64,000 bases of DNA from Cryptomeria japonica (Eukaryota > Streptophyta > Pinopsida > Cupressales > Cupressaceae), in assembly GCF_030272615.1 (NCBI RefSeq), contig NC_081415.1, positions 375,799,392 through 375,863,391 of the forward strand, in the 5' to 3' direction. The notes under the pieces were generated by a model, which ran no database searches, was not told the DNA's origin, and worked only from the letters and a program-made list of their open reading frames with translations. The number at the start of each line of letters is the position of its first letter. The first letter of the stretch is position 1. Both the position numbers and the translations under genes were made by a program. This document shows positions 21,341-33,703 of the stretch, piece after piece.

Positions 21341-23645
21341 AGAATGTAAAACATTTTGACTACATCTTCCATTACAGCTCAAGAAATAAGGATTGTAGTG
21401 GAAGCATGAATTTATTGCATCATTTTCATGTTATGCTATCACAATCATTTTATCTTAATGGGGAGTATTCTTACAATGATTAAAATATGATACTAAATGG
21501 GAAGGGGTTCCTTACTCTCCACTTCAAGATTGCTCATGCATGATGATGGTGTATTCGAACATTTAGGGCATTTCGGCAATTCATTGTGGTAGAAAATGTC
21601 ATACATTACTATTGTCTTGGATATGAGCAACTATAATCAAAGGTTTGTATTCTTTACCCAGGATGATCATTAAACATAAGCAAAAGAGCATGGCAGCATA
21701 TGATATCATTGAAACTGGATCAGATCTACGAAGAATGCATTTCTCTTATGAACAGACCAAAACCACATTTAAAACAAATTGGATAGAATTTAGGTATTAC
21801 TGCTGATATGACAAACTATAAAATATTATTAAAGACATGGTCCATTGTGGGAAAGGTTGATTTAGCATAACATCTTTATAGAAAGATTCTATGTAGAGGA
21901 GTAATAGGGGAGTTAAAAATGGACGATACAACTTCTAGCACAATTATCCATGGTTTTTGAAAAGGCAAGTGACTCAATGTTATTGTACATGAGCATAATG
22001 TATGTAATGCATTCCATGCTATGAGAACCAAAGTAAGTCTGTGTATCGTGGTTGTATTCCAATAGTGAGTTTTGATAGATTTGCAAAAATAGGGAGCTAA
22101 ATTTTACATTAGAAGGAACAGATGTGGTGCTGGGAGTAGTCATAGAAAGGAGGACTTCTTGCATTAAGCAAGTTTCTTATTAATGGAGATCATCCATACT
22201 ATCTTATTTTAACGTATGCAACATAGTCTTTATTGTGATATTCAAATGTCTCCAAATTGGCATAATATGGTGTGCAATAATATGTTCCTAGGATCACCAA
22301 TAGATATAGGATTCCAATCTTGTAATGTCCCTATTTTTAGCAAAAGTGTTTTGTGCAAAATTAGCCTAGTTTTCTAGTTTTTTCAAAGGCTAATTTGTGT
22401 GCTTAGGAGAACTCCAAAGTTCTTAGAGTGCAAGGTTCGTTGTTGCACGGTTTTTATTCTCAGTAGTTAGCTCAGTTGGTAGTGTGGATCATCATGCCAC
22501 TTTTAGAAGTGATATTTGACCATTTTGGTGTTCTCCAAACTTCTTGGAGAAGTAGTCCTTTTTTAGCAAGTCATCCGATTGGCTCCAATCATCGTGCCAA
22601 GTCTTCACATCATAGTGGTGTGATTAGAGTTTGGCCAATGTCATTTCAGTGCTTTTCACAACTCAGGTAAAATAATTCAAATGTTTGCTTAACTTTCTAA
22701 TGTTATATTATTAATTTTATGACATAAGTGTAAATTTAAAAAAAAAGGTGATTATGTGCCTCATAAATGGACACCTAGGAGAGGTAAGGGTGTTTTTGCA
22801 CGTGAAATGTTATTAATATTTCAAAAAGGTCATTTTGAGTGATAAAGGAAATATTATAATTTTTTGGATATTTTACCCCCAAAAAGCAATATAAGGAGGA
22901 TGCGAGATCATTTGAAGGGGATACCAGTGAATATGATATCGTTATGTTAGAAAGAACCTGAGTTATACCAAAACTTATGAGCACAAAAAATCCTCTCAAG
23001 ATTACTAGCCTTTGGGATGAAAACAACATTATCTTGTTGGTGTAATTCCATTAAGGATCACAATTGCTACAAATCAAAGTTTTAGCATTTTGGTTCAATC
23101 ATGGAAGTTGTTGATATGTTCTAGTTGTAGGTTTTGTTGATTGATTGCTTTCAGTTATTGATTTTTCTTAGAGAGATGTTCTTGGTGACTTGGAATGAGC
23201 TTATGTTGGTTGTACCATCTAATACTTGTAATGCCTCCCTTGTTTCCATTCTATCATTTGATTATTTTGATCCGAGCTAGACTTTGTATATGTTTATCCC
23301 TTGACTGTGCATATATTATTCTTTTGTATTGGCATCCATGTGCTGCATTCGATGACTTTCATATTCTTTTGTTCATATGATGATATCACTGCAAATATGG
23401 ATAGTAGGTTATACTTGTAGTTTCAGTGATGATCATATGTGCATGATGACTCTACGATGATGTGACACGATATTACATGAAGATGTATGGATTAGCATAT
23501 GAGGATACTCTAGTTTATGGGTGTTGTATGATTACTTGATCATGTTTTGATGATGTAATGTTTAATGAATTATGATGCTATTGACCATGGTTTCTATGTG
23601 ACCCTGATTGGGGAAACGATTAATGCTGTTTTGGTTATATTATAT
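21341..23645. other. AT-rich region without recognisable genes
   Basis: Degenerate sequence. The word TGTAATGTCCCTATTTTT at 22321 looks like the start of a conifer gypsy LTR, but no end or duplication can be assigned. Open frames are short and not family-like. Confidence 0.4.
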
Positions 23646-24014
23646 GGTATGTATATGTATGCACCCACATTACCAGGAGACCTGTCTCTTACCCCGAGAC
23701 GCGTACGGGAGACGGAACCAAAAACATCTCCAAAAACTTCCCGACACACAAGCCACTTAGTTTGGCTATATTACCAGTATTATAAGAAATTTTAATTTCA
23801 ATTTTTGTTCAATTTAAATTTAACGTTAAGCTTTACTACTGTTCTTGTTTTCAAAGTTCTATTTCATGATATTTTCTAGAAATTATTAAATTATATTAAA
23901 AACAAATTGGCATATCAAAGTACCCCCGTCTCCTATTTTTAAAAATTAGTCATACTAGTACCGGTACCAGTCTCCAAGTACCCCCGTCTCCCGGTAACCT
24001 TGGTATGTACATGT
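23646..24014. mobile_element. MITE-like element with short terminal inverted repeats
   Basis: ATTACCAGGAGAC near 23669 and its near-complement GTCTCCCGGTAAC near 23986-23998 face each other across about 330 bp. The flanks GGTATGTATATGT (23646-23658) and GGTATGTACATGT (24002-24014) could be a target duplication. A related word (ACTAGTATTGGTAC) occurs near 31241, suggesting a repeated family. The ends are short and the superfamily is not assignable. Confidence 0.35.
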
Positions 24015-24304
24015 GTTTGTATGTTTTGGTTGATGTAGGTACTGGGCATTGACTCCACCTGGCTTCACGGGTCCAAGCATGTTCGCATTTCCCAATGGTG
24101 GTTACACGAGATAACACAAGGCCAAACATGTTCCTATCCTTAGCCATCGTTCCTGATCAAAGACAATTTATCCTCAATTCTTGTATTTGCACCTGGCTTG
24201 CCATCGAGGTAATGACCGATACCCTGCTGAATATTGTGAGAAGCCCGCAAAGATTGTATGTGTTGAACATTTTTTCATTGGTGTCAAAGGTTAGTTAATG
24301 AGGT

Positions 24305-24455
24305 TCAGAGATTGAATAGAAATTTCAGTTGAGTTGCTTGCTTGTCTAGTTGAGCTGCTTGCCTGCTTCGTTGGGCTGTTTGCTTGTCTAGTTGAGCAGC
24401 CTGTGTGTGTGCTTAAGCTGGTTGCTTGTCTACTTCACTTGGTTGGTTGGGTGCC
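24305..24455 (+). repeat. Degenerate short tandem repeat
   Basis: Several imperfect copies of a unit like TTGCTTGTCTAGTTGAGCTG follow one another. No coding sense is apparent. Confidence 0.6.
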
Positions 24456-24708
24456 ATGTCATCTTTGAATATTTAAAGGGATCGATATCTTTTGATTTCT
24501 ACATATTGGCTCAAAAACGTTAAGGTTGATGTATTTTTTTTCTGGAAGTTTATTATGAGTTATTGAATGGATTATAACTCCGTTTGATGTGGTGATTAAA
24601 TCATTGGGTGTCTTCAACAAATTTGGATGTGTTTTCAACAAATTTGGTTATCGAAGTGGATGTTTCTGCAATGAATTTGGTTAAAGCTTTATTCTAACTG
24701 TCGTTTCA

Positions 24709-24713
24709 AGTAC
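24709..24713. repeat. Target-site duplication AGTAC (left) of solo LTR
   Basis: AGTAC precedes the LTR end TGAAAGATGCCGAC and recurs at 26388-26392 after the other LTR end. Confidence 0.85.
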
Positions 24714-26387
24714 TGAAAGATGCCGACTAGGAGAAGAATCAGTTCTGAATTGTTTTGTTTCAAATTCAATCTCTGACCAGCGTATTGTAGCTTGGGGTTT
24801 TGAGGAGGTTTTTGAGTTTTAATGCGTTTTTTGGGGTTTTTGAATGATAGTATGAATAATGCAATTTTGGAAATCAATACAGGAACAAATTACAACTGCT
24901 GAAATTAAATTTCACAATGTCTGATTTATTAGCAGCAATTAACAAATGCAAAGAATAATTGAATTTCAACACTAACATGCCAAATTGGCCTACCAGGGGT
25001 CCAACGCCTTGCTTGGAGGGCTTCTTTATTGACTTTATTGAAGGAAAATACTGCTACAGGAGTTTCCAAAGTGCACCAACAGCTCCATTGAGTTTTATTC
25101 TTCTAAACAATAATTAGTGAAAACATTTGAATGGATGGCTGGCAATTCTGAAGCTTATTTTGAAATCTTGCTAGGAGAGATCACCAAATTGACCCTATTT
25201 TCCCCTCTAATTTGCTGATATCATTCAAATGTGCCTTGAATTCACATAAGAGATCATTGATCTGCCTTAGTGATCTCCCAATAATGATTTTCCAATAGCT
25301 GCTGCTAAATTCCCTTTATTAATTTATTTGCATCCCACAGGCTGATTGGGATGGTACGGCTGACCTGGGAGAGGTACGGCTGGCATGAATAAACAATAAC
25401 TTGCTGAAAGTGTCAACCAAAGTGCTCAGATCTGATTATCAGACTGCAACCTTGCTGTAGCTGCTAACAAATACTGGTTTTTGGCCCTTACTGGCAAAAT
25501 ATGAACATTCTAGGCAAAATCATTAGCTTAAATATGAGAGGGATTTCGTCCTCTAACCCAAAACTGAAGGTTTCCATCTCCAAATTCAGTTCAGACACCT
25601 GCAATAGACGTTGAAGACCTGCAAATACCAAATGGCTCTCAAAAATAATAATTTCCCAATCATAGATGTGCAAAATGAGCTCCCAAACACCTTTTACTTT
25701 CAGCCCAAACCCTAATTTTTCCCTTTTTAATTAATAAAATAACTTTATTTTATTTGCAAGACAATCCCTTTAGAAGTTTGATTGGCTAGAGGGGTCAATT
25801 ATTCATTGAATGGGGCCAAAATCACTTATTTTATCAACTTAGGAAATATTTTAATATTTCCTATTTTATTCATCAAGTGCTCAAATAAACTCAGAACTGT
25901 AAATTGATTGAAGCCACCTGCCTGTGGATAATGCCTGAGCCACATAAGCCAACTAGTAGTTTTCCCCTAAAATCTAGGGATGCTCCTAAATGTAGGAGAT
26001 TGGACCTGTCAACCTGAAACTGAATCCCAAAGGTCCTCCTGTGCTGTGTGCACATCTGGAAGGTTTGCCAGTGAACTAGGAGTTCCTCCTAAAAAATAGG
26101 AGCGCCTCCTAGAAAATAGGAGATGCACTTAGAGTCTCCAAAACGTTCCCAGAGGTCTCCAGATGCCCCATAGACCACTCCCAGTCAATCCCTAAAAAAT
26201 AGGGATCCCTCTTAAATTTTAGGAAACTACTGTCAACTGCTCCAAATTGCCTGAAAGGCTCATGCATGACTCTCGAAGCCTCTGAGTTGGTTCCCTCCAC
26301 GCTCTATTGGCCTACGGGAACCAGATAATAGACCAACCCTGTTGGAAATGCTGTCACTAAGGAAGGGCAAAAATTGGGGACATGACA
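24714..26387 (-). mobile_element. Solo LTR, 1674 bp (gypsy-like, TGTCATGTCCCC start)
   Basis: On the minus strand it begins TGTCATGTCCCCAATTTT at 26387 and ends GGCATCTTTCA at 24714, flanked by the exact 5-bp duplication AGTAC. There is no internal region, primer-binding site or coding sequence, so the element was reduced to one LTR by recombination. TGTCATGTCCCC-type starts are common among plant gypsy LTRs. The interior contains short repeats built on AAAAATAGGAG / CTCCTA near 25970-26230. Open frames inside are incidental. Confidence 0.8.
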
Positions 26388-26392
26388 AGTAC
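26388..26392. repeat. Target-site duplication AGTAC (right) of solo LTR
   Basis: Exact match to 24709-24713, directly after the terminal GACATGACA. Confidence 0.85.
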
Positions 26393-28121
26393 AAACCTGT
26401 TTTTTGATGCTGCGTTAATCTTTTTTAAATCCTTGGGCATTAAAATCTTTTATAGTTCGTATGCTGGATCATCACGTCTCTAACAATGAGGCTGGGAATG
26501 TTTCGAACACGTGTTTTGCATTTTGGTTTGTTGTAGTTGCTAAACAATGCCAATGTACTCACCACGTTGTGCATCTACAGTAAGGTAAGTTGCCGTTTCT
26601 TTTCGGTTGTTGTTTGGAGGATGTAATGCCTTACATCGTATCTTGAGGATGTAAAAAAAATCGCTTTGATATTTTTGGACATGCTGGCTGAAGAATGTTT
26701 TTTCGTAAGATGGTCCATGTTCTTTGGTATTCAAAACATGCTGAAACCGTGTGTGGTATGGAACAATAAATGAAGGAGATTTAAAAAAAATGAGATTGCT
26801 TGTATGAGTTGAGGCTTGTTATAGTTTTGCTGAGTGTTTTATCCACAGTTTATATTCTTCTGCTAACTGTGATATATCTCAAGGATGAAGGTCGAGTTAG
26901 AAGTGTGGTTTTTGATGTGAACAAAAATTAAAGGTTTTCTGTTTTGCTCCTGTTCGGGTGTTGGAACGTATTGTATGATTCTATAGAGAAGGAAGTTACA
27001 GCCGTGAGGAGTCCTCTTCAACATATGTGGTATGTGGCTTCAGAACAATATATTGTTTCTTCAGTAAGCTGGACACAATTTTCATAAGGAGTTGCAAGTT
27101 TGTATACATTATAAAATTATTCTTAGATCACATACTTCTGTTTTTTGTATTCTGTTGTTGAGTGGAGCTATTAAACTATGAAGAAATTTTTCTTCTGTTC
27201 TATTTGATCTATGCTATGCTCTCCTATGATTTGTATGATATATCTCCAAGGCATGAGGTTTCAATTTATTGTGTGTTTGGTACATTATTTTGAGACAAAG
27301 TGATTTATCTCCGAGACAACATGTTTGATGAAGATGGACAGTGTTCTGAGAAAATGAAGTCAAGGAATTGAGTAATAACTGCTCCGATGCTCTATACTTA
27401 TGGATGGTTCGATGCTTATGTAACTTTTTCGGTGTGCATTGAAGAAAGGTTGACGTGAGAAAATAATTCTGTGTTTGAAATGTGTTGTGAACAAGAAAGT
27501 TAAAAGTCGTATTTGCGTGAAAGTATCATACATGAAGACAAACTTCTGAGAATGCAAAGGAGTTCAAAATTCTGAGTCATTTCTTAATTCATTGAAAATC
27601 TTAGAGATTCAAGTGAAGAACCAGAGAAGAAAGATACAAATGTTGTGAGGTAAGTCACTGTTTTTCTTTCAGATTTTCAGAACTACTAGAGAGTAAGGCA
27701 TATGCTGTGAAGAGAATTATTATTCTGTTCAGGCTTTCAGGTATATCATTATTTTGAATTTGATATTCATAAGACTGCTGGTTAAAACATTCATAGTCAT
27801 TTGTGACAATATCGGTGCCGCTGTTCCTTCTCTCAGAATAATATTTAACAGTGAACAGCGTTGCTGAAGATAGTATTTGCTGATATCTCAGAGATTGATT
27901 ATTTTCACATTTTTCTGTGCAGTGACACAGACTTGTTGATTTTCAGAATTGGATTCTCTTTCTTCCAGAATGTCATTAAGAGTTGATTGTCTAGTTTTTC
28001 TGTGAATTCTTTTTCTGATCAATCCAAAGACACATTGTTCTTAAACTTTCAAAGTTTGCATTTAATCTTTGTAAAGGTTGATACTTGTAGAGTGATGATT
28101 GGCTATCTATCATAATTGATC
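26393..28121. other. Spacer without recognisable genes
   Basis: Moderately AT-rich sequence with many short direct words (for example TCAGATTTTCAGAA near 27672). The frames are short and unlike known proteins. It could be intron or old LTR interior; I see no ends. Confidence 0.4.
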
Positions 28122-28596
28122 AGTTTTGTGAGATTTTGCCAAGATCAAGAGGCAATGGAAAACACAAATAAGAGAGACAAAATAGATGATAGGAATAAAC
28201 TGTATTCTATCAAGATGCAAAATATGATCAACTGGATCATTACAAGATATAGATTGATTGCCCGTGCAAACAATGTAGATGAGCCTGCTTATATAGGCAA
28301 GGCTAGGGATATGTGAGCACACAAACATGACATGTGGCTCAATAAGAAACAAGGGTAGGTAGGAAATAGGTGTGGGTAGGTAGGAGAAATAATATAATAT
28401 TCCACATGAGGTGGAATGTAACAACAAGATAAGATCAACACCATAAAAGGTGGAAATTCTCCTACACACACTATCCCAATGTGGCACAAACACCCAAGTG
28501 TCTCATACCCAAACTATTATGAAATACATTTCCTAAGTAAACTTAAGTAAAGTGTAATAATATCCAAGATGAATAATTATTTACACCAACAAGTTT
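28122..28596 (-). mobile_element. Solo LTR, 465 bp (TGTTGGTGTAA family), with AGTTT duplication
   Basis: The LTR proper is 28127-28591. On the minus strand it starts TGTTGGTGTAAATAATTATT and ends AATCTCACA. AGTTT stands on both sides (28122-28126 and 28592-28596). A second member at 46496-46962 is the same length within 2 bp and similar throughout, in opposite orientation and with a different duplication (TAAGG), so this is a mobile family. A TATATAAGC promoter box lies inside. Copia-type LTRs often begin TGTTGG; the family assignment is inference. Confidence 0.88.
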
Positions 28597-31589
28597 CCTT
28601 GGAGTTGGTGCTCTGAATATTGGAGTTGATGCTCAGATTGTAAGAGTTGGTGCTCTTAAGCAGAAGGGATTTGGTGCCCTAAAAAGTTTGTAAAACATTT
28701 TAATTGTGAGGCTGGATTAGGATGGTAGATCCTAGCAGCATTTCTCACCATGGTTTTCCCATCTTGGGTTTCCACCTATTTGCTTGTGTCTTGTTTTTAC
28801 TTTGTAGTGTTTACTTTCAGATTTCAGTTCAGTATTTTCATCTTATTGTTCAGTTTAAAAGTAACTTATCAAAGAAGTAAATTGGATAAAGAATTGCAAG
28901 TTATTTACTACTGATTCACCCCCTCCCTCTATCTCTCAGTAGTAAACCTGTGTTCTACACAAATGACTTTGGTCAGTTGGAAACAAAAAGGAAGATCAAA
29001 TATAGGGAAACATGAATGCCAGAACACTCATACTACAAATGCAAGAAAGGTATGGTATCCACCTAATCAATGCATCAAGGCTGACAATTGATCAAGATTA
29101 TCCAAGCTGGCAGCCTGTGGACTCAAAAGTGCTATAGTGAAATTCGCCCATCTGATGCAAAATCCCCCAAATCCCCCCCGGGTTTGCCAAGGTTTTTCCA
29201 AGATGGACCCACAAGCTGTAGGTGGGACCCTGCCCAAATCTAGAAGGGAATGGACCCGAATCTACAAGGGATCAGACCCAAACCTCAAACCCAGTCGGAA
29301 TTGGACCCGGAGTTGAGGTTGTTAGGAGCAAACCGGTAACATAGGTCAACTGCATTGTTTAACTTCACAAATGCAATGAACCTGCTAATGTTTCATGATT
29401 TTTCCTTAGCTTCTTTCAAGTTCTAGTTCAATTGTCAATCTTGACATTGTCACAGATGATAAAATGAGAAATATCTAATGCATTCAGTTTTTTTTATCCC
29501 ATAGGCTTAGCTAGCTTCAGTTCCTCCACAAATCCCTACTACCTTGACCCAATTGTTTGTTTTGTTTCCTATAGAGTTAGAAGGCTTCAATGCACAAGCA
29601 CATCTTATATATGCTGATCCCAGTTGCCCCAACCAACCCCAGATTTATTTAGAATCCAATAAGAGGAGACAAAATGACCAAGTAAAGATCGACACTACTA
29701 TGATGAATCCCCACTTCAGGGGAAATTCCATCATGTGACCACCCATTTAATTTGTTGGAAGTATATTTCTTTTTCTTAGAGAAGAATCATCTGACAGTGC
29801 TTTCCTCATGAAATAGATAGATGGCTGTTTCTCTTCTTCCAAATATGCCACAGGATGAGGACAGGAAAAGAGAGATGCAGAGATGCCAAGGGTACCTCTT
29901 GGCCAGGGTAAGAGGGTCTTGTGAATTTGGCTACACTCAAGAGAATCCTTGGCTTTGAATGAGAAAGCTCCAAGCCTTGCTTGGAAGAGGGCTCAGAAGG
30001 AGGAGACGAGATGCAAAGTCAGATTCTTCCTAATAAATGCAGCACCCAACCTCTTACCATCGCTGCACTGTAGCTGATTATGCTGGGAAAAATCGAACCA
30101 ACAAAAGCCGTTCGCTTTAGGCAATCTATAATTATAGTAGAATCTGTTAGAGCCTTCCTGCTCAGGCCACTGGTCTGAGATGATGACAGCATAACCAGAT
30201 TTGACTTTGTTACTCCCAGTCAAGTCCCCAGATCAAATAAGCCTGCTTTCACCCATCAAGAGGGGTAATGTTTTGAACACACTAATGCCTTAATCAAGTG
30301 GAATTTGAATGAGGTTTCTGAATTAGTTTGTGTTCCTATTTCCCTTTTTGAGCTTCAGTCTCAATCCAGTAGTTTCAAACCTTACTTGCAAGAATTTGGA
30401 TGGCCAAGTTCTTCCTTGTCCAACTATAGCCAGCTGATTAGGGGATCTCCATGATTCATCTTAAACGCCAGCAAGGTGACCATTTCTCAGTTCCCATCCT
30501 ATGTAAAGTAATGAGAGAACTGCTTTGAGAGACGAATTGAACATTGATCCAGGGATAAGTCCTTGAGGCATCCTTTGATGTATTTTAGCTTCCTTTGCAT
30601 GATTGTATCTTTTTGGAACCTTCAATCTTTAGGCAAACTACATCTACTCCATATTTTCCTGTATAGATTCCTCTTAGAACCACATCAGCTTGAATTTGAA
30701 ATGGCTTCTCTAAGGAGTAGAATCAGTTTTTATAGATTGAGTCATAGCAGCAAAAATATTTTGGGGAAAAATAGGCCAATCAAAAGTATAAGATTTTTTA
30801 AAACAAAGGGAATTAATTGGGATTGAATGGATCTTCAAAAAATGTAGAGACAAAAAAAAAAGAGAAAAATCTGTTGTTTTTCAAGTGTAAAGGAATTTTA
30901 ATAGCACGGAGAGATAGAAAGCAAATAAAATGAGAGTTTATCCTATGAATTGTGGTATATAGACAAGCTAATGAGCCCATTTGATAAGCATATATTAACA
31001 AATGTAAGAAATACCCTAAACTTATTCCTTGAAAATTACTTTTCACTTCAATACATGTATAGCACATAGGTGCAGGTATATGGGATCCAAAACCATTTAA
31101 TTCAGATAGGAGCCTGTGAAGTCACTGAATGCACGGGCAAGAGACTGAATTTGCTGAAGTTAAATTAGAGAAACAAAACATGTCCAAAAAAAAAATGTAA
31201 ACAAACATATAAAAACCAAAATTGCTAGGAGACTGACACTAGTATTGGTACAAGAGATGGGTACTATGCCATTTGTAAAAGGAGACGAGTACTTGAAAAC
31301 ACTATACATAATTTTCTAAAATTTAGAAATTTTAAATTTTAAATATATAAGTAATAAACTTTAAATGGACATCACTTTAAAATTTAAAATTAAAGAAATA
31401 ACATAAATTAAAAAAAAAAAAATGATTAAAAAATTATACATATTCAAAATATATAAATTTAAATTTTTAAAATTAAAATTATTACATCAGACTCTTAATA
31501 ATAAATATTAAATATGGTAATACTAATTATTAATTATTAATTAATTGACCAATTTAATATACTAGTACCATTTTATAAAAATAATCATC
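28597..31589. other. Spacer without recognisable genes
   Basis: A GC-richer patch at about 29140-29335 contains repeats of TGGACCC with AATCTA and AAGGGA words. The 30000-30700 part is less AT-rich and may be an old transposon, but no reading frame matches a known domain. 31310-31590 is extremely AT-rich and leads into LINE B. A trace of the MITE-like repeat is near 31230-31300. Confidence 0.4.
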
Positions 31590-31621
31590 TGTTGGCGGTG
31601 ATGGCTCGCAAGAAGTGAAAT

Positions 31622-33703
31622 GTGGCAGTAAAACAAAAAATATGGCAAAACCCTATATCGAGCTCTCCTGCCTACAGGTTTCAGGAGAACAAATTTGGAA
31701 TTCTGGGCCGCCATCCTCCCCTTTCTACAGGTAGAGAACCTGCTGCTTACCCTGCTTTGGTTTACCATGGGAGGGAGTGGCAGCCTCAAAAACAGTACCT
31801 AGAAAATATATCCAAAGGTAACAATGCGAATGACTGGCATGATGTCTTAAGAAGATCCCGTAGGCTATTGCGGGATCGAACCAATGAGACCCAGGGCAGG
31901 TTCTCTGGTAATTTTAACCGTGAAAATCTTGGAGAGAAGGTGTGGATTGCTCCCATATCCTTATTCACACCGAGTTTTGCTACAGGTGCCAATGTGATCC
32001 CTTTGGGTTGGAGATGAACCCCTATCCTCGGTGCATCATCGCCCCTTCGGCGTTTGCCTCAAACAAGATTAAGGAATGGTGCCTTTATCTGGGAAAAAAC
32101 AAACAAACCAGAAACTGCAAACCCTAGACCGCGGGATGATTTTCTCTATGTCTTTGAAGAAAAATTTGGCAAGGGTTTGAGGGAACATTGCAGAAAGTAT
32201 GGTTTGTTTGCTAAATGGTGTGGGAAAGGTCAATCGGTGGAATCTATTGCCCACTGGTTGGAAGAGACTTATGCGGGTCAGGTAAGTATTACTATCCTCC
32301 CTAATGACTTTTTGTTTATCAATTGTATAAGGCAATCATTAAAAATGGAGCTGTTAACTAGTAAATTTGTATTTTAATTTTATCATAGCCATAATTTTAA
32401 TTTCATAGATTGTCAGCCGAAATTCTGCCCTAGCATGTATAAGTTTCAAAAAATTTCAAAATGGGTTAGATTTAAATACATCCCAGTAGAACTTATGCAT
32501 GCAATCTTGTTTAATATCAGGGATTGCCTTGGGGGTTTTATTGGCCTTGAGAGGAACCGGTGTCATTCTTCGGATATTAAAATGCTTATCAATTTGGATT
32601 CCTGCTCACCTCAGCTTAACCCAATAATCTTCACTACTGCTAATTGTAAATACCATTTAGAACCTGAACTTTACAATGGTCCGGTATCGAATCACTCAGC
32701 CTTTAAGTTATCACCCTCCTCTCTTGTAAGAAAGAAAATTAAAACTCCCAAACCCTCGCTAACAAAGCCCCTGAATTTAGTTAATTCAACCATAATGCAG
32801 GAGGGCTCTGAGGGCGTTGGGTGTCCGTCCAGGTTGAATAACTCTGTCCCAAACCCTTCCTCTGAAATTGAAGGAGAATTAGTGCCGGATAAGGAACTTC
32901 TCTTTGCTTCCCCACTAGCACTTGAGAAGCCCCCAGAAAACAATGAGACTGTAATTTTTGATGGGAATTGTCCTTTGTCGGGATATGCTCAGCCAGGTTT
33001 GGTAAATCCTTCGCATGATAATATATCAATACCTTCATCTCATAAGGATGACCATAATCATGAGTTGGGAAGAATTGAGGGGGAGATTCCGAGTGGTCTC
33101 ATTAAAGGGTTAGAGACCAAGAAAGTGGTATGTGGGAGTCAAGAGCCCTTTCCTGAGAACCCTGCGAGGGCTGTAGAGATAATTAATATCACTGAAAGGG
33201 TGGCTTGTGCTGACGAGTTGGTAAATGGGCACCCTGAGATGCTGGAGGGCAGAGATAATATGTCACCATGTCACAAGGATGTGTCAATTGGAGAGAGGAA
33301 GGAGGATTCAATCAACCAAGCCTGTAATGAAGTCATTAATGATCTTATGGATAGATTTATAGAGGAAATTGCTGATGAAGATGAATTGGCTCTCCAGAAA
33401 CAAGCCTAAATAGCGGAGATTGTGGAATTAAAAGATGTGTTAGGGGAGGCAAGCAATCAAGATGAGCTGGGGGAAGGGTTGGGTAGCGAAGATGAAGAGG
33501 TCGGGGAATTCAGGATGGAAGTTTTGGGGATTGATCAAAATGAGTGGGGCATGGTGACTCCGGATTGTGCAAAACAATGTAAAAGAAGAGGCAAGAAATC
33601 TCTATCAGAATTGAGAAATCTGGATGGGTCTGCAGAAGGCCAGGTAAAATTAACTTCTATGTTTGATACAGGGAAGGGGAAGTACCTTCCCAAGGAGCCA
33701 TGA
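31622..33703 (+). pseudogene. LINE B ORF1: gag-like, DUF4283-type, three in-frame stops
   Basis: One frame runs from 31622 to the TGA at 33701-33703 (about 690 codons), broken by TGA at about 32015, TAA at about 32375 and TAA at about 33407, with no frameshift. The domain at 32140-32680 has CRKYGLFAKWCGK, W-EETYAGQVSITILPNDFLFI, then WVRFKYIPVELMHAIL, CLGGFIGLERN and KMLINLDS, matching the two halves of DUF4283. The middle is acidic and low in structure, and the end DCAKQCKRRGKKSLSELR plus GQVKLTSMF matches copy A. The stop overlaps the ORF2 start as ATGA, which suggests termination-reinitiation for ORF2. The true start could lie slightly upstream. Confidence 0.82.

Noticed and set aside
22321-22340. 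TGTAATGTCCC as an LTR start
   Set aside because: No matching end, partner or target duplication could be located, so no element is called.
22455-22500. tRNA-like A box (TTAGCTCAGTTGGTAG)
   Set aside because: No B box or acceptor stem pairing follows at the right distance, so neither a tRNA gene nor a convincing SINE head.
28110-28493. 127-codon minus-strand frame with hydrophobic segments
   Set aside because: Falls inside a solo LTR and is not kept open in the sister LTR at 46496.
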